NCBI GenBank assembly: GCA_947589525.1
Contig: CANQAW010000070.1
Span: 1 to 8,280, forward strand
Direction of reading: 5' to 3'
From: Candidatus Gastranaerophilales bacterium
GTDB taxonomy: Bacteria > Cyanobacteriota > Vampirovibrionia > Gastranaerophilales > Gastranaerophilaceae
DNA: 8,280 bases
Both the position numbers and the translations under genes were made by a program. Every line of letters begins with the position of its first letter. The first letter of the stretch is position 1. The notes below the pieces were generated by a model. The model was not told the DNA's origin, ran no database searches, and saw only the letters and a program-made list of their open reading frames with translations. This document shows, in pieces, positions 6,030 to 8,280 of the stretch.

Positions 6030-7367
6030 CTATTTTAATCTGTCAATTATAACATCATTTTGTATAAGCTGTTCAAGTGTTTGCCTTTTAACCATAACAT
6101 CCGATTGACCGTTGTTTATTAAAACCATTGCGGGTTTAAGTATTGAATTATAATTGGATGACATTGAATAACAATAAGCTCCCGTATTGTAAACGCATAA
6201 AATATCGCCTGATTTTGGTGAATTTAATTTTATATCTTTAATTAAAATATCCCCCGATTCGCAGAATTTTCCCGCTACGGTAACGTTTTCAAAGTTTTCT
6301 TTTTCTTTTGCGCTGGCTATTTCCGCTTCATATTTTGCCCCGTACATGGAAGGTCTCGGGTTATCCGCCATACCGCCATCAAGAGCTATATATTTTCTTA
6401 TTCCTTTAATTTCTTTTTGGCTTCCTATTGTATATAAACTAAAACCGGCAGAGCAAACCAAAGACCGTCCCGGTTCAATATATAAAACGGGCTCAACTAA
6501 ATTATATTTTTTGCAGTTATCTAAAATTGAATTTTTAACAATTTCGGCTATTTTAAAAATGCTCGGCGGGTTATCGCCTTCAATATAAGTTATTCCGACT
6601 CCGCCCCCGATATTAATTTCATTTAATTCAAGGTTAAATTTATCTTTTATTTTTTTAATTTCTTTCAATAAAATTCCGATTTCATCATAAAAAACCTGAG
6701 TTTCAAAAATTTGAGAACCGATATGAGCGTGAAGTCCGACTAAATTTAAGTTTTTATATTTATTTAAAATTAAATCAATTGCACAATCAATCTGACTTAA
6801 ATCAAAACCGAATTTTGAATCAATTTTACCCGTTTTAATATATTCGTGAGTGTGGCAATCAAGTCCGGGGGTAATTCTTAAGTGGATTTTTTGGGTAATA
6901 TTTTTTGATTTGGCAAGTTTATTCAACTCTTCAAGTTCATAAAAATTATCAACGCTAAAATGGTCAATATTGTTATCAAGGGCAAACGCCATTTCTTCAA
7001 TTGATTTATTATTTCCGTTAAAAGAAACTTTTTTTAAGTCAATTCCGGCGTTTAAAAGAGTATAAATTTCACCCATTGAAACAACATCAAAACCAAAACC
7101 CAAGTTGGAAAATATCTTTGCGATTGCGGAAGTCATAAGAGCTTTTGAAGCGTATGTGATTTTTGTTTTAGGATAAATTGAAAATGCTTCAATATACTCT
7201 TTTGCCATTTTTGTTAAAGTGACTTCATCTATAACATATAAAGGTGTTTTATATTTTTGCGCAAGCTCAACAAGGTCGCAAGATGATATTTCAAGGTTTC
7301 CTTTCGAATTTCTTTTAGTATTATAAGGTTTTAAAAATTGGTTTGTTGTTTGGGGGTAGTCGGTCAT
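6030..7367 (-). CDS. lysA: Diaminopimelate decarboxylase LysA
   Basis: LysA is the PLP enzyme that decarboxylates meso-diaminopimelate to L-lysine, the last step of lysine synthesis. The 445-residue protein has the fold type III layout: an alanine-racemase-like barrel with the PLP lysine K75 in YASKA (72-76), HAHIGSQ (213-219), the phosphate-binding GGGVG (254-258) and EPGRS (298-302), then the C-terminal beta domain with DGGM (330-333) and CESGD (369-373), whose cysteine and acidic residue complete the substrate pocket. Length is a little above the usual 415-430 because of an N-terminal extension of about 20 residues. The start at 7367 has only a weak GAAAG upstream; no better in-frame ATG is near. 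It is first in a lysA-cdaA operon and reads away from the AI-2E-family gene across an 84-base gap. No lysine riboswitch fits in that gap. Confidence 0.95.
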   Translation of the reverse strand: MTDYPQTTNQFLKPYNTKRNSKGNLEISSCDLVELAQKYKTPLYVIDEVTLTKMAKEYIEAFSIYPKTKITYASKALMTSAIAKIFSNLGFGFDVVSMGEIYTLLNAGIDLKKVSFNGNNKSIEEMAFALDNNIDHFSVDNFYELEELNKLAKSKNITQKIHLRITPGLDCHTHEYIKTGKIDSKFGFDLSQIDCAIDLILNKYKNLNLVGLHAHIGSQIFETQVFYDEIGILLKEIKKIKDKFNLELNEINIGGGVGITYIEGDNPPSIFKIAEIVKNSILDNCKKYNLVEPVLYIEPGRSLVCSAGFSLYTIGSQKEIKGIRKYIALDGGMADNPRPSMYGAKYEAEIASAKEKENFENVTVAGKFCESGDILIKDIKLNSPKSGDILCVYNTGAYCYSMSSNYNSILKPAMVLINNGQSDVMVKRQTLEQLIQNDVIIDRLK

Positions 7368-7395
7368 TTGATGTTATTACTTTCTATTGTATAAT
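7368..7395 (+). promoter_or_regulatory. Putative promoter for the AI-2E family gene
   Basis: TTGATG (7368-7373) and TATAAT (7390-7395) are 16 bases apart; the -35 lies directly upstream of the lysA start codon on the opposite strand. A second TATAAT at 7420-7425 has no convincing -35. The leader would be about 50 bases, ending in the Shine-Dalgarno AAGGG (7441-7445), 6 bases before the ATG. Confidence 0.4.
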
Positions 7396-7405
7396 TTATA
7401 AAAAA

Positions 7406-7433
7406 ATTATATCATAAATTATAATAATCTTAA
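7406..7433 (-). promoter_or_regulatory. Putative promoter for the lysA-cdaA operon
   Basis: Read on the - strand, TTAAGA (7428-7433) and TATAAT (7406-7411) are 16 bases apart, giving a start near 7399 and a leader of about 32 bases. It lies in the same 84-base gap as the + strand promoter, back to back with it. The -10 is perfect but the -35 is weak. Confidence 0.35.
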
Positions 7434-7451
7434 AAACTGAAAGGGTTATAA

Positions 7452-8280
7452 ATGGATAAAGTTAACATCTTAAATGCAAAAAATATCATAACTTTTATTA
7501 TAATAATAGCAGTCATTGCGCTTTCGATATACTCTCTTGATATTTTGATGATTTTGTTTGCTTCTTTTATGATAACTTGTGCAATTGACCCTCTGATAAA
7601 TAAAATGGAGAAAAAAATTCCAAGAACGCTTGCGGTTACTTTGGTTTTATTTGCTTTACTTTTGGCAGGGATTTTGATTTTAGTTCCCGTTTTAAGAGTT
7701 TCGGTTGTACAAATAACGGAATTTATTAATTCACTGCCTGATTTATTTGATAAATTTGATAATATTTTAAATGTTAAAATTTTCAACACTTCTCTTGCTT
7801 CGCTTGTTACTTTTGATTCAATTAAAGAACCTCTTGCAACGGGTGCAAAAAGTTTAATTGAAAATTCCATCACGGCAACAAAATCTGTCGCAAACGGCTT
7901 TACAACAATTTTTGCCATGGCAATAGTTGTATTTTATCTGGCATCCGATAAAGTCAGATTAACAAATAAATTTGTAGAATTTTTCCCTCAAGAACAAAAA
8001 GAAAAAGCTAAAAAAATCTTAGATAATATCTCTGATAAAGTCGGAAACTACATTTTTGCGCAAGGTCTTGCAATGGTTTTTGTGGGCGTGGTGATTGCTT
8101 TGGGTCTTGCATTAATTGGTGAAAAAAGCGCTCTTTTAGTCGGATTTTTATCCTGCATTTTAGATATAATTCCCGTTGTAGGCCCTGCGTTAGCAATTGT
8201 TATTGCTTTAATTTTAGGCTCTTCAGGCGGGCTTATTCACGTAGTTTTAATTTTACTTGTATTTTTAGCTGCGCAGTGGG
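7452..8280 (+). CDS. AI-2E / PerM family transporter-like membrane protein (3' end cut by window)
   Basis: An open frame from ATG 7452 runs to the window end without a stop, giving 276 residues. The start has AAGGG 6 bases upstream. Hydrophobic segments fall at about 12-28, 30-46, 59-80, 150-164, 205-223, 227-253 and 258 onward, with a long extracytoplasmic or amphipathic stretch between the third and fourth. DKVGNYIFAQGL (195-206) and DIIPVVGP (238-245) fit the AI-2E (UPF0118/PerM) family, whose members are about 340-380 residues, so perhaps 70-100 residues are missing. Members have been linked to autoinducer-2 export (TqsA) and to sodium/proton exchange, but most have no known substrate, and nothing here shows autoinducer handling. 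It is divergent from lysA. Family call is firm; function is open. Confidence 0.88.
   Translation, partial: MDKVNILNAKNIITFIIIIAVIALSIYSLDILMILFASFMITCAIDPLINKMEKKIPRTLAVTLVLFALLLAGILILVPVLRVSVVQITEFINSLPDLFDKFDNILNVKIFNTSLASLVTFDSIKEPLATGAKSLIENSITATKSVANGFTTIFAMAIVVFYLASDKVRLTNKFVEFFPQEQKEKAKKILDNISDKVGNYIFAQGLAMVFVGVVIALGLALIGEKSALLVGFLSCILDIIPVVGPALAIVIALILGSSGGLIHVVLILLVFLAAQW

Noticed and set aside
6346..6588. Open frame of 80 codons on the + strand
   Set aside because: Antisense to conserved catalytic-domain codons of lysA; no family features.
7368..7451. Lysine riboswitch ahead of lysA
   Set aside because: The gap is only 84 bases, far shorter than the L-box aptamer, and is almost all A/T with no conserved stems.
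7430..7918. Open frame of 162 codons on the - strand
   Set aside because: It is antisense to the AI-2E family gene, whose frame runs through with clear membrane segments, family motifs and a good ribosome binding site. The - strand product has no recognisable features.
8008..8196. Open frame of 62 codons on the - strand
   Set aside because: Also antisense to the AI-2E family gene; the product looks like random translation.
1..8280. Defence island, prophage, secretion system or biosynthetic cluster
   Set aside because: All recognised genes are housekeeping or envelope genes; no nuclease, integrase, toxin-antitoxin, transposase or biosynthetic-core gene is seen.

Overview
The window looks like chromosomal sequence from an AT-rich bacterium of the cyanobacterial line. 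My best guess is a non-photosynthetic, gut-type relative (Vampirovibrionia / Melainabacteria, order Gastranaerophilales). Three things point there: a DUF4330 gene overlapping an O-antigen-ligase-like gene whose motifs match the cyanobacterial IctB branch; the order lysA-cdaA, which I recall from cyanobacteria; and the low GC with dense, short-gapped genes. This placement rests on remembered families and gene orders, not on a search.

Layout. Bases 5-1925 hold a two-gene, probably coupled envelope unit on the + strand: a single-pass DUF4330 protein and a multi-pass Wzy_C/IctB-like membrane protein. Bases 2007-3890 (+) hold a 627-residue protein that I do not recognise. It has two copies of an EF-hand-like module, a 21-serine linker, a second globular region, a pentapeptide repeat and a short C-terminal domain. 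A strong intrinsic terminator follows at 3925-3961. Bases 4021-5109 (+) are mnmA, the tRNA 2-thiouridine synthase. It converges, with only 2 bases between stop codons, on cdaA (5112-6020, -), which lies 9 bases behind lysA (6030-7367, -). A short AT-rich divergent promoter region (7368-7451) separates lysA from an AI-2E/PerM-family membrane protein that starts at 7452 (+) and runs off the window end.

How the genes fit together. DUF4330 and the IctB-like protein probably act in surface polysaccharide assembly. lysA and cdaA join the use of diaminopimelate (lysine versus peptidoglycan) to c-di-AMP synthesis, which is commonly tied to wall and osmotic homeostasis. mnmA is tRNA-modification housekeeping, but of a variant that lacks the usual second catalytic cysteine. 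The 627-residue protein is the least explained item.

I see no tRNA, rRNA, CRISPR array, insertion sequence, phage gene or defence locus. There is no clear evidence of a wholly new multi-gene system. The best leads are the EF-hand-like repeat protein, the cysteine-variant MnmA and the IctB-like protein in a lineage that may not photosynthesise.
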